Assembly: GCF_958298935.1 (NCBI RefSeq)
Contig: NC_084940.1
Location: 712,001 to 776,000, forward strand
DNA from: Phragmites australis
Taxonomy: Eukaryota > Streptophyta > Magnoliopsida > Poales > Poaceae
Reading direction: 5' to 3'
DNA length: 64,000 nucleotides
Positions 34,413 to 44,239 of this stretch are shown piece by piece. Position numbers and translations under genes: made by a program. Each line of letters opens with the position of its first letter. Position 1 is the first letter of the stretch. A model generated the notes under the pieces. The model was not told the origin of the DNA and searched no databases. It saw only the letters and a list, made by a program, of their open reading frames with translations.

Positions 34413-34551
34413 ATGGAAGCTGCAGCTCTAACGTTTGGCAACTCATGTCATCTCTTTCTTGATCAACAAAGCCTTTGCATGCCTGGACAAGCACCTCAAG
34501 GCCGAGGACATGCGGCTTGTGAAGGGAAGGATGGAGAGCAAGAATGATCAC
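34413..34551 (+). pseudogene. possible NLR N-terminal (CC) fragment cut by hAT insertion
   Basis: From an ATG at 34413 the frame reads MEAAALTFGNS. After a one-base shift it reads HVISFLINKAFACLDKHLKA then EDMRLVKGRMESKND, ending at the hAT target site. The pattern (MEAA start, amphipathic helix with CLDKHLKAEDM..VKGRMES) is reminiscent of the Rx-type coiled coil that begins many grass disease-resistance proteins. The match is by eye only. The sequence after the transposon does not continue a reading frame. Confidence 0.3.
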
Positions 34552-34559
34552 TAAAGATG

Positions 34560-34960
34560 GCCAAATGGGCCAATCGGGCCGGCCCGGCACGGGCCCATCT
34601 CGGCACGGCCCGAAATCGGCACGGCCCGATTGGCCCATTTACTGTTACGGGCCGTGCCATGCCGGCCCGCGTGCCGAGCCGTCGGCCCACGGCACGGCCC
34701 AACTGTCACCGTGCCGTGTCGGGCCGGCCCACGGCACGGTCGGCACGATGGGCCCGTTCGGCACGGTGGAGGCACGATAGGCCCGTTTGGCACAACGGGC
34801 CCGATCGGCACGGTGGAGGCACGACGGGCCAGGTCGGCACGGGAAGGCACGACGGGCCCGGCCGGCACGGGAAGGCACGACGGGACCGGCCGGCACGGGA
34901 AGGCACGACGGGCCCGGCCGGCACGGTGGAGGCACGTTGGGCCCGTCAGCACTCAAAAAA
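34560..34960. repeat. left subterminal repeat array of the hAT element
   Basis: Degenerate copies of GGCACGG(T/G)GGAGGCACGA and GGCCCGGCCGGCACGGGAA repeat with a spacing near 30-40 bp. Arrays like this are typical transposase-binding regions in hAT elements. Frames crossing the array are composition artefacts. Confidence 0.7.
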
Positions 34961-35114
34961 ATAGAAAAAAATCAAAAATAATAGCTAAAAAAATCCAAAA
35001 AACAATAAAAAATATGGAAAATAAATACATAACATCTTTATTGATTGGTTGCCTCGTTAAAAACCTTTCTACTAGAAGGAAAAAAGAGTACAACCAATGA
35101 TTATGCTCCGAAAA

Positions 35115-35330
35115 TTACATGGTTTCATTAGAAACCCCAGAATTTTGCTTGCAATTTTTCATATGCTTCCTCAAGTGTCCCGTTCCATGTGAAGATCTGG
35201 CACCTATTTCTATACTGCATATATTACACTTAGCAAATCTTACCTGTTCCCCGTTAATTTCTTTGAAGACCTTTTCAAAATGTTGCCACACTTGGGACCA
35301 TGCACCTGAGTTCTCGGCGCCTTGATCCAT
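35115..35330 (-). CDS. BED zinc-finger-only protein inside the hAT element
   Basis: A 71-residue frame starting MDQGAENSGAWSQVWQHFEK (an in-frame ATG at 35390 would add 20 residues). It contains FAKCNICSIEIGARS and GTGHLRKHMKNC, the C2H(H/C) BED finger, aligned with the transposase finger (YAKCYICKNELSAK, GTGHLKRHAISC). Its end ETM-TAA-TTTT equals the transposase end DENV-TAA-TTTT, and the ~85 bp after both stops are alike (TTGTACTCTTTTTTCCTT..., AGAAAGGTTTTTAA.GAGGCAACC). A TATA-like CCTATAAATACC lies about 65 bp upstream of the longer start. I infer an internally deleted duplicate of the transposase gene that keeps only DNA binding, a design that can repress transposition. Expression is unproven. 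Confidence 0.7.
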   Translation of the reverse strand: MDQGAENSGAWSQVWQHFEKVFKEINGEQVRFAKCNICSIEIGARSSHGTGHLRKHMKNCKQNSGVSNETM

Positions 35331-35648
35331 GAATTGAAATATGGAATTAGTTTCTTGATGTGAAGTGAATACTGAATACTTGGCTAGCAAATAGGAAAAG
35401 AGAGATGGGTGGGCAGGGTGGAGTTTGAGATGGAGTAGATGGTATTTATAGGGATGAGAGGAGAGGTAGGTGGGGGTGGGGCCGCGGGGGGTATTTTAAA
35501 AAAATAAACAAAAAACATGAATAAAAAAACTTAGAAATAATAGGGGCACATGATTAATTCTAAAAATGAGCTTTATTGATAGGTTGCCTCATTAAAAACC
35601 TTTCTAGCAAAGGAAAAAAGAGTACAACATAGCTCAGAAAATTTAAAA
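35331..35648 (-). promoter_or_regulatory. promoter of the BED-only gene and 3' end of the transposase gene
   Basis: Read on the minus strand, the transposase 3' region (35648-35560) with TTTTTAATGAGGCAACCTATC AATAAAG is followed by a purine-poor stretch and CCTATAAATACC at about 35457-35446. This is the likely TATA box for the short gene. Confidence 0.5.
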
Positions 35649-37769
35649 TTACACGTTCTCATCAGCATCTAGATACAAATTTTGGAATGATTCTTCAAGC
35701 TCAGTATTTTCTGCAGTGTGTTGCATTCGTGCTTCAGCTTGTTCCCAATCCTTTACTATGGTGAGTATTTCAACCATCTCACTTGACAGATTTGTTCTTC
35801 TCTCTTCGATTATCCTTCCTGTAAGACTGAAGGCAGCCTCAGAAGAAACTGTAGATACAGGAACCGTTAACAAATCTCGCGCTAACAGTGAAAGGACTGG
35901 ATAATTCGTCTTGTGCTCATGCCACCATTGCAGTATGTTGAAGTTTTCTTGTTCGTGGCTGATAACGTCACTGTCGATGAAGGTAGTTAGCTCCCCTCCG
36001 GATGTTGGAATTCCGGTGCCCGTAGACGATCGTGACGAAGAGTCTGAACTTCTTGATGAAGAACCTGCACCAAATATTTTCCCCCACGTTGTCGTCTTCT
36101 TACTTGTTGTGGGTGCTAGTGGAGGTCGTTGCAGGCGAACTCCGCCATACTTTGTTTCATATTTACTATAAACTTCGAATAACTTAGAACGAACATTAGT
36201 ATAATAATTAGAATAATCATGGCCAAGAGCATCACCTAGAATTGCGAGAACTCTACAGAAAGCTGCAATTTTAGCTCTAGGATCTAAAATAAAGGCAAAA
36301 GCGTATAACAAAGGAATTTCTTTCCAATACTTTAAGAATTTAGATTTCATAGGAACTACACAGTCTCTTAAAAGATTGTCATTTTCATAGTTGTTTAAAT
36401 GAGTAGCAATTTCAACAATATTATGCACTACTAAACAAGATGTTGGATAATAAACTCCTGATAAACTCACAGTTGAATCATAAAAAAATTCAAGAAACTC
36501 CAGTATCCTTTCAGCAACATACCAATGCGCTTCCGTGAGTAAAGTTTGACCCCCATGCTGATGGTAATGTGTATGAATAAACACACCAAATGTGCTCTTA
36601 TATGGTATAATATTTTTAAGCATCAAGAAAGTAGAGTTCCATCTCACCGGCATGTCCAGAGCAAACTTACGTGGACGCACACCCATTGCAACACAATACT
36701 GTTTATATGCTGCAATTCGTTGGTTAGAAGAGTTCACAAAAGATATTGCAGTACGAAAATCTTCTAAGTATCGCGATAACCTCTTCAAACCGGATTTTAC
36801 TATAAGATTGATAATATGACAAGCACAACGTTGATGTAACAAGAAAGATTCAGCATAAGTACTAAACAACGGAGTAAGAATATTCATTGCTCTAGAATTT
36901 GCACCGGTATTATCTAAAGTGATAGAAAATATTTTATTCGTGAGGCCAAAGTCTGCAACTACTTGAGATATTTTTTCAGCAATATTTTCACCGGTATGCG
37001 CGTTGTCAATCAAGCGAAAACCTATTATTCTCTTTTCTAATTCCCAATCATTATTAACAAAATGAGCAACCACACTAAGATAATCCTCTCTAGCCCTACC
37101 TGCCCATATGTCCGAGGTCAAAGCAACTGAAAATGTACATGTTTGCAACATTTCTTTAAGTTTGCTACGACACGTATTGTAGTATTTTACCATATCCCTA
37201 CTAGTTGTCTGTCTAGAAACATGCGTGAACCTAGGATTATGAGCTTGCTTAATGTAATCTTCAAATGCAGCAGACTCACCGATATTGAGTGGTAGATCCG
37301 CTCTTGCAATGAAGCGACATAGCTCTTTTCGAGCATTGGCAGAGTCGTACTCCCAATGATGAACAGAGCCGTCGGGGTTGTACTGCAACACCGTCTGCTT
37401 CATGGCTGCTCCACTCTTTCTCTTGCAACTTATGGCGTGCCTCTTCAAGTGCCCCGTTCCACCCGAGGGCTTTGCAGATAATTCATTTTTACAAATATAA
37501 CACTTAGCATACCTGACACTTACCCCATCTTCCTCTTTGTAGATCCTTTCAAAGTCTTGCCAAACTTCGGAAGTACCGGCTCTTGATCTTTTAGACCCGC
37601 TGCTTGCTAATGTGTGCGCACTTGTAGAGCCTGACGATGGCACTCCTGCTGCATCACCTGGATCTGGATGTGAACCAACCGGAGGTTCACCGTCGGGTCC
37701 ATCATCACCTGCAGCACTAGTATCAAAGGGGCCGTAGTCCCCTGTGAGTCCTTGGAGAAAAAAAATCAT
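35649..37769 (-). CDS. hAT family transposase (BED finger, RNase H-like, hAT dimerisation)
   Basis: The 706-residue product cuts and pastes the element. In order: a disordered Gly/Ser/Pro start; a BED finger (W70, C90-x2-C93, H107, H111/C115: VRYAKCYICKNELSA, GTGHLKRHAISC); the RNase H-like core with first catalytic Asp in ALTSDIWAGRAREDYLSVVA, second in FSITLDNTGANSRAMNIL and the C-x2-H motif in HQRCACHIINLIVKSGL; a Ser-rich linker; and the dimerisation region ILQWWHEHKTNYPVLSLLAR, VPVSTVSSEAAFSLTGRIIE, NLSSEMVEILTIVKDW. No stop interrupts it. The ATG used (37769) follows an A8 run on the plus strand (37758-37765). A better-looking start MDAGDHDTSIDHD at 37803 is out of frame by one base across that run. 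TATA box near 38101-38092. Confidence 0.93.
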   Translation of the reverse strand: MIFFLQGLTGDYGPFDTSAAGDDGPDGEPPVGSHPDPGDAAGVPSSGSTSAHTLASSGSKRSRAGTSEVWQDFERIYKEEDGVSVRYAKCYICKNELSAKPSGGTGHLKRHAISCKRKSGAAMKQTVLQYNPDGSVHHWEYDSANARKELCRFIARADLPLNIGESAAFEDYIKQAHNPRFTHVSRQTTSRDMVKYYNTCRSKLKEMLQTCTFSVALTSDIWAGRAREDYLSVVAHFVNNDWELEKRIIGFRLIDNAHTGENIAEKISQVVADFGLTNKIFSITLDNTGANSRAMNILTPLFSTYAESFLLHQRCACHIINLIVKSGLKRLSRYLEDFRTAISFVNSSNQRIAAYKQYCVAMGVRPRKFALDMPVRWNSTFLMLKNIIPYKSTFGVFIHTHYHQHGGQTLLTEAHWYVAERILEFLEFFYDSTVSLSGVYYPTSCLVVHNIVEIATHLNNYENDNLLRDCVVPMKSKFLKYWKEIPLLYAFAFILDPRAKIAAFCRVLAILGDALGHDYSNYYTNVRSKLFEVYSKYETKYGGVRLQRPPLAPTTSKKTTTWGKIFGAGSSSRSSDSSSRSSTGTGIPTSGGELTTFIDSDVISHEQENFNILQWWHEHKTNYPVLSLLARDLLTVPVSTVSSEAAFSLTGRIIEERRTNLSSEMVEILTIVKDWEQAEARMQHTAENTELEESFQNLYLDADENV

Positions 37770-38110
37770 GATCTATGGATGTATCATGATCACCGGCATC
37801 CATGATCAATGTCGAATGACACTACAAAAATTGCAAATATTCAAAGTTAGAAATAATCAAATAATAAAATAAGACTCAACAACGATGCAAAAAAATCACC
37901 AAGATTTCTTCAACTTCAAGATAGCAAATCAGCAGGATGACGATTTTGGAATTGCTCGGATTTTTTTGCAACAATTCAAACTAATTTTGCCAAATTATCG
38001 CTAATTCTCACGAACTTTGAGACAAGAATGAGAGGAGGAAACAAGAGAGAAAATGGTGTTGCTGGTGTGGAATGGAAGGGCAAGGTGCTCCTCTATTTAT
38101 AGGTGAAAAA
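37770..38110 (-). promoter_or_regulatory. leader and TATA box of the hAT transposase gene
   Basis: On the minus strand CACCTATAAATAGAGGAG (about 38105-38088) is a strong TATA box, followed by a pyrimidine-rich leader and the out-of-frame ATG at 37803. Confidence 0.6.
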
Positions 38111-38199
38111 TGGTGATTTTTGCAATTTTTTTCGAATTTTTTGGAGCTCAAACGGTCACAAAACGGCTATAAAATTCAAAAATATCGGGTTAACGGGTT

Positions 38200-38690
38200 A
38201 AACGGGCCGTTTCCCGGCCCGTTTAACCCGTTAACCCGCGTGCCCCCGCCGGCCCATCGTGCCCCACGTGCCGGCCGGGCCGTGCCCCCCCGCGGTGGGC
38301 CGTGCCGTGCCGTGCCGGCCCGGCCGTGGGCCGCCGCGTGCCGAGCCGGCACGGTGGGCCGTGCCGTGCCGGGCCGGCCGTGCCGTGATGGGCCGGCCGT
38401 GCCGTGATGGGCTGCCGCGTGCTGTGCCTCCTGGGCCAGCCGTGCCTGAGCCGGGCCGTGCCGGGCCGTGCCGTGCCCGTGCCGCCCGTGGGCCGGGCCG
38501 TGCCCGTGCCGGCCCGACTCGGCCGGGCCGTGCCGTGCCGGCCCGCCGTGCCGCGCGCTCGGCCCAGGCACGGTCCGTGGCCTCGTGCCGTGCCGGCCCG
38601 GCCCATCTCGGCTCGGGCCGGGCCGTGCCTGGGCCGTGCCTACATTTCCGTGCCTCGGGCCGGCCCAGTAAGCACGGCCCATTTGACCAT
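38200..38690. repeat. right subterminal repeat array of the hAT element
   Basis: Dense GGGCCGTGCCGTGCCGG-type words, the inverted counterpart of the left array, run up to the terminal repeat. All long frames here on both strands (Arg/Pro/Gly-rich) are artefacts. Confidence 0.7.
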
Positions 38691-38703
38691 CTTTAATGAT
38701 CAC

Positions 38704-39273
38704 CTTTCTTTTTTTCCTTTCCCGTTTTGGAGAGGAGCAAGAATGATAACTGAGCTGGGCCTTGCAATCATTTCAACGGGCCAGGGTCATATGGGCCGTG
38801 CATATACATCTATGGGCTCGATCAACCTCAGTCAAACCCGGCCCACTCGAAGCCCACAGAGAGTTGATGCGTGTCCTGTACAAGCACAGCATGCAGTGCA
38901 CAGAGTTTTCCAGGACGACGACCCATCTGTACCGTGCGTGCACGTATAGTAGGACGAGCGACCATGGAGCCATCCCGCACGTGCGGCTCCTTCCTCTTGT
39001 CCGGAGACAAATGGAATCACAGCCGACTGTGCACGGATGGTGAACGAGATGTACAGCACCGATCACGCATCTTGTAGATTCTAATTCAATCTCCCGTCAC
39101 ATATGGTTCTGCTATGCTTCCACGATTCCCCTGCGTTGTCGCCAAATATCACCGACCGATCAATTTCCATCCCGCACTAGGGTACCCAAGGGCGGAGCTC
39201 ACACTGGGGCACTGGGGGCCATGACCCAAATCGCGACATGTATTCTGTTTTTTTTTTCTTCTGTAGCTCATGT
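38704..39273. other. intergenic, nothing recognised
   Basis: Non-coding DNA with scattered ATGGGC/GGCCC words. Frames on both strands overlap without family signal. Confidence 0.4.
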
Positions 39274-39420
39274 AGGTCATCGGTCGCGACCCATGTTCGG
39301 TCCGGACACAACCCGAGTCTTAGACCAGATCTAGCTTCGCTCCTATAGGTCATCGGTCGCGACCCGTGTTTGGCCTTGCACATAGCCTGGGTCTTAGGTC
39401 AGGTCTAGCTTTGCTCCTAA
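39274..39420. repeat. tandem duplication, 2 x 73 bp
   Basis: AGGTCATCGGTCGCGACCC begins at 39274 and again at 39347. Both copies end (C/T)TAGCTT(C/T)GCTCCTA. The two copies have diverged moderately. Confidence 0.75.
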
Positions 39421-39550
39421 GGGAACTCCACATTTTCATGCATGATCCTGTGAGCCCTGCGAAAATTCTGTGTCCTAATCACAAGGCCTAGACTTGCACG
39501 AGTAACATGGTTTTACACACAGCCCCATAGAGTTCTATTGCGCTCTTTTT

Positions 39551-39871
39551 TAGTAGCCTCCTTGGAGGCTTTGATGTGTATTGTTCGGTGCATGAAACTC
39601 ATTTTTTTTGGAATGTCAAGAGTTCTGCCTTAATTACTAAGGAGGAGAATATTGACAGTATATACAAGAAAGAAAAATAAAGGAGCCGGGGAGCCGGCCC
39701 ATCCGCCGACCTGATTATGGAGTCTATCTTAATTACTGAGAAGGAGGAGAATATTTACAGTATGTACAAGACAGAATAATAAAGGAGCCGACCACAGCCC
39801 CATCCACCGACCAACAAACCTAAAAGCTGCCCCTCTCATAGACCTAAAGCAAGACGCCTAGGAGGCTACTA
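39551..39871. mobile_element. possible MITE with 11-bp inverted ends
   Basis: TAGTAGCCTCC at 39551 and GGAGGCTACTA at 39871 are perfect inverted ends. Inside, a ~100-bp unit (TTAATTACT.AGGAGGAGAATATT.ACAGTAT.TACAAGA..., ..AATAAAGGAGCCG) occurs twice at about 39633 and 39729. No target duplication was seen, so the transposon call is tentative. Confidence 0.4.
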
Positions 39872-41212
39872 GGCATACATGTCTTTAGCCTTTGACCTGG
39901 CCTGTGTCAACACAACTACACAAGTCCAGTCATTCCTGCGAGTGACTACAGTATTGCCTGCCCGGGAATAATGGAAGGGAAGGGAATCCACGTTGGCACG
40001 TGGATAGGCAGGAGGTGCCTGGGCCCGCGCATGCATGCAGAGGCAGAATTTTTTGCAGCTGCAGGAGATGATCAGCTTCTCTTTCCTTTCGCGCCGAAGG
40101 GAGAGGTGGGAACTGGGCAACCAGGTGACCCCAAGCGGTTAAGTCCAAGCGAGACGAACATCTCCATCGATCCTGCTGTCTGCTGGGTCCGGCCCGATCG
40201 ATTGATGGACCTTTTTAAGCGCAAGCAAAAGGGGCGTCGCTGCCTTTTGGATCTCCACTATATGTCGATCCTCCAGCGTAATGTTAGTGTTCTTCGTCCA
40301 CTACCCATTGCATGCTACCTGTCTTGCATGCAATGAACTGATGAAGTACTTCACTTCTGAATTCTGATGCCAATTTTCTTTCTTTTTTTGAAAAGAATCT
40401 ATGACCTGATCGATCTGTCAACATATAGCGTGCCGTACTCCATCTGATATATTATTTCTTCAAGTGTAGAATGCATGTACGTACGTACGTATTCTAATGC
40501 TCGCAAGCATCCAAATAAACAATTTTGTGTAATATTATGATCAACAACAATCAGATGCATGCCACGTACTCTATAACACAGACTCCTCAGGCCTTTTCAG
40601 TTCTTACGGAAATATGCGTATTATCGTGTGAGCATAGCATGTAGTTCATAGCTAGGGTGGAGGAAGACATGCAGCTTCATCTTTTTGGTGAGAGAAATCT
40701 GATAGAGGGTGAGGACACTTGGGGTGGGCATATCCATCTTTTGATCGAGTTGTCATCGTCTTTCGTCGGCTTCGATCTTCTCGGCCGGCCGGCCTGCATC
40801 ATCAGCGATAGCTCAATCATCGTTATGATATCATCATCTCATCCTTTACGCGTTTATGATATTTCATTGGTGGAGTGGTATTACGAGCTACTACGTACCA
40901 GCTTAGCCTTTTTGGAGCTTTGATTTGAAGAGACATGGAGAGATGGTCTCTTACCTGTCTGGCCGCTGTCTCTAATGTTTTGACTGCAGAGGTTCCATCA
41001 GTACATGCAATGCACTGGAGTGTGTGCGCTTGAAAGTAGTAAGAAACGTCAATCATGCTGGAGTATATTATATATATATGCATCAACCATGCCATGCATC
41101 TACATGATCTGCCGCGTGTATATACATATGCACACAAGCATCCAAGGTGCAAGTTCTTGCCGATTCAATCTATCTAGCGTGGTGTCGCTTCTACTTGACC
41201 TCAGAGATCCCA
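39872..41212. other. intergenic, no gene recognised
   Basis: Contains ACGTACGTACGT (40477-40488) and other alternating words. Several 60-120 residue frames exist on both strands but none shows conserved motifs, a signal peptide or splice-supported continuation. Confidence 0.4.
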
Positions 41213-41319
41213 GGCACGGAATATGTCGCCAACCGGCTGGCCGGTGATGAGAGCCGCATCGTGCGTGGACGCATGCTCTGTGCGCGAATTATCAGGGAAT
41301 AGACATGATATTCCGTGCC
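41213..41319. other. imperfect hairpin
   Basis: GGCACGGAATATGTC (41213-41227) pairs with GACATGATATTCCGTGCC (41302-41319) with a 3-nt bulge, around a 74-nt loop. The stem is long enough for a small-RNA-like fold, but it matches no plant miRNA I know and pairing does not extend outward. Low-confidence structure only. Confidence 0.3.
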
Positions 41320-42069
41320 CCCGCATGTTCTCTGCTATGCCAGTATGTCCATGTTCCATGTCTGTTTGCATACAAGCTTACATATATAGGGTATCCTCCT
41401 TTCTCGTGACTAGCGTAGCAGCCGTCTGATATACAGTTAGGCCGAGAGGTCAATCAGAAAAAGAAGCTCATTGACATCCGAAAGCAAGACCCGGTCAGCA
41501 GGCCAGCAGGAGCGCCGGTCGGCCGGTAGTACGTAGTTACGTACTAGTCTTTCTAGCTGATCCATAGTTACAACAGAATTAGTTATTCGTATAGATCAGA
41601 ATCGATACTGATAAAATATCAGTATCGGTTCGTAATATCTCGTGTTTAATTAATGATTGAGTACGGTTTATCAGTGTTAGTAATCATCCGACACTGATGT
41701 TTTTTATCAGTGTTGGTTTGTGTTACGACCGGTAGTTAATTTGGAAGCCGGATCCAAATATTAAATTGGATCTATTTTAGGCGTCTCATGTCCACGTCCA
41801 CATCCCGTCCTCGATCTTAAAAATCTCAAGCCCAAATCTAGCTACCTAAGATCCCGCCTCTCCCCCCCCCCTCTCTCTCACACACACAACCACTGTGCTC
41901 TATCTCAACCAGTAGCTCCTCCGACAATATCCCTCTCCGATCCAGTAATCCCTCTACCAAATTGGCAGCTCCTGTGATAGCGAAGACAAGAAGGTTGTGG
42001 CTCCTTCCCCGATGTCTTCGCTGTCATCTTCATCGCTAAGCTCCGCGTCGTCCCATTTGAAGGGATCGG

Positions 42070-43775
42070 TGGTATCCTAAGAGGGGGGGGGGGGGGTGAA
42101 TTAAGACTCTTAGAACTATTTCGGCTCAAAACTACACAAAATAAACCTATATCAAATTCTTCTAAATATGATCTAGATTTATCTAGTGTGTCTACTCTAC
42201 CGATTAAAACACTTGCAACCTATCGAAGAAGGTAAATTGCAAGAATGTAAATGTGGAAACGTAAATAATGTAGAGAGAGCAAACTCGACATAAGAGATTT
42301 TTTCCCCGTGGTATCAATGGCATGAATGCCACCTCTAGTCCATGTTGGAGCTCCATAAAGGATATACTCCCGGTCGGCACCCGGTCACAGCTCTTGAGCT
42401 ACCAAATCACAAAGACAAGATCTCCATCCGGATGAGCCACCAAGGTAAGGTCTCACCACTAGCCTCTCTTTCGGTTCCTTGCCGCTGTGATCACTTCGGA
42501 GCTTGAGCCACCAAGGCAAGGATCTCCGCATCCCCGCATAATCATCTTGCCGCTGCTCCACACCAAGTTGGAGGGTCAAAAAGCTTGTCAGCGAGTCACC
42601 AAGACTCCAAGGTGCCAGTGTACCACTTGGTACAAGATTGGATCACTCCTTGATCCACTCTCTATGAAGCAATCACCTAGCAACACTCTCTCCAGGCCTA
42701 TAAGAACTAATCACTCTCTAAAGGTGTGTTTAATCACCTTGAATGATCACTTTGAGCACATTGGTGGCTTGGATGTCTTCTCAGGTGTGCATGAACTTCT
42801 CTGGATTCTAGCACATTCAAATGGCCGAGTGGGTGGGTATTTATAGCCTCAAACTCGCGTATTAACTGTTAACCGAATGGCTCTAAAAAGTTATTAACAC
42901 CGGATGATGCGGTGAGAACAGTAGTACTAACATCGGATCATCTGGTGGGTACACTCTCACAAAATTTGTTGGAACACCACTCAAGCCTCTGTGAACATAG
43001 GACACTCCGGTGTATACTTCATCTCCATCACCGGACTATCCGGTGAATTATCCTTAGCCATCCGAGCATTTCCTTCTTCTCTGTGTAAATTGCTTCGATG
43101 TATTCATCTGGTGCACATCACTCCATCATCGGACTATTCGGTGAGTTGACTTCAGCCAACAGAGCCAATGCAACCCTATCTGGAAATAATGCTTCGGTGT
43201 TACACTGCCTTTATCATCGGACTATCCATTGCGTTGAACTTCGTTCTGCTTCTTTGCAATGTTCATTGTCTGGTGGTTGAACCTTCGATCTTCAGCGGGT
43301 GCATCCTTCTCTGGTAATAATGCTCTGGTGCATTAATCCTTCTCAACACCGGACTATCCGATGGGTGGAGCCTTCTCTTCTTTTCTCTAGAAATGCTTCG
43401 GTGCAACTCCCGCTGATCACCAGACTATACAGTGAAGCATATTCTTCAGCACAACACTTTCTCTGGAAGAATTGCTCTGGTAAGTACTCTGCTCAAACAC
43501 CAGACCTTCTGGTGAGGTCTTTAGGCCTCTTTCCCATTTGATAAATATACTCCGGTGAGTTAAACACTCAGAGCACCGGACCATCTGGTGAGGCAAATCT
43601 TCTTGAGACTTCTCCAATTCAGTCCAAGTTTGTCCCAGATGCGGTGGCTTCTTCATGTATTGTATCCATGAGACCTACTAACATATATTCTTGACAAACA
43701 TGTTAGTCCTATTAACTATGTTATCATTAATCATTAAAATCACAATCATGGCCTAATGTGGCCATTTTCGCTACA
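42070..43775 (-). mobile_element. Sirevirus-type solo LTR with palindrome array, minus orientation
   Basis: The reverse complement starts TGTAGCGAAAATGGCCACAT (43775) and ends CCCCTCTTAGGATACCA (42070). Its first ~80 bp resemble the start of the LTR at 8394 (GTTAGTCC.AT.., TTATCATTAAT.AT.AAAA.CACA). At least nine copies of a palindrome close to CACCGGACTATCCGGTG lie at 42898, 42931, 43029, 43127, ~43213, 43347, 43418, 43498 and 43574; palindromes of this kind are known from Sirevirus LTRs. A G14 run is at 42083-42096. No coding region and no clean target duplication. Confidence 0.65.
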
Positions 43776-43836
43776 CCATCCTTATCGCTTCGCCCCTGCA
43801 CACGCACATGGGCCCTGCCTTAGCCCCATCCTCGTG

Positions 43837-43936
43837 ATGGCGGCCTTCGGCGATCCCCGCGCCGCACCCGCCAGGTCACTCTCCATATTCGGTGCTGGAG
43901 TCACGTGAGTGAGCGCTCTCTCTCTCTCTCTCTCCT

Positions 43937-43981
<45 letters not shown>

Positions 43982-44239
43982 GTGTGTGTGTATCTGCCTC
44001 TGGGGTGGTGTGCTGGTGTGAATTTTGATTTTGTGCATGCGTGCCTGTGAGTTGTTTGATGAAATGGTGGTGGGGTGTCTGTGCTCTGTGGTGGCTCTGT
44101 GCAGCGGGCTGGCAGCAACGTATAGGCTGAGGAAGAGCGATGTGAACGTGATGGTGTTTGAGGCGGCCGACAGGGCAGGAGGGAAGATACGGAGCAACTC
44201 CGAAGGGGGTTCCTCTGGGATGAAGGGGCCAACACCATG
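43837..44239 (+). pseudogene. protoporphyrinogen oxidase gene fragment (exons 1-2) captured by a CACTA element
   Basis: The parent enzyme makes protoporphyrin IX in haem and chlorophyll synthesis. Exon 1 (43837..43904) reads MAAFGDPRAAPARSLSIFGA then GVT. Exon 2 (44105..44239) continues GLAATYRLRKSDVNVMVFEA, ADRAGGKIRSNSEGG, which is the FAD-binding GxGxxG region and its continuation. One base is missing after SNSEGG, so the conserved FLWDEGANTM that should follow is read as SSGMKGP. Borders GTCAC|GTGAGT, GTGCAG|CGGG and ACCATG|GTGAGC are intact, so the piece was taken as genomic DNA with its intron, not from mRNA. The rest of the gene is absent. Confidence 0.75.
43914..43979. repeat. (CT)n microsatellite in the fragment's intron
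   Basis: About 30 CT units with three short interruptions, inside the intron of the captured oxidase fragment. Confidence 0.9.

Larger units (their letters stand above)
34552..38695 (-). mobile_element. hAT DNA transposon, complete, with two BED-finger genes
   Basis: The element is bounded by TAAAGATGGCCAAATGGGCC at 34552 and its inverted match TAAAGATGGTCAAATGGGCC at 38695. The 8-bp target duplication ATGATCAC (34544-34551 and 38696-38703) is perfect, as expected of hAT transposition. Inside, on the minus strand, are a transposase gene (35649-37769) and a short BED-finger gene (35115-35330). GC-rich subterminal arrays built from GGCCCGGCACGG-like words occupy 34560-34960 and 38200-38690. 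An intact 706-residue frame, clean ends and a perfect duplication point to a recent insertion. Confidence 0.93.

Noticed and set aside
34551..35100. Several Arg/Gly/Pro-rich frames; similar ones at 38120-38949
   Set aside because: Produced by the GGCCCGGCACGG-type subterminal arrays of the hAT element.
42898..43590. CRISPR-like array of repeated palindromes
   Set aside because: Spacing is irregular, units are degenerate, the context is an LTR in a plant genome, and no cas genes are present.
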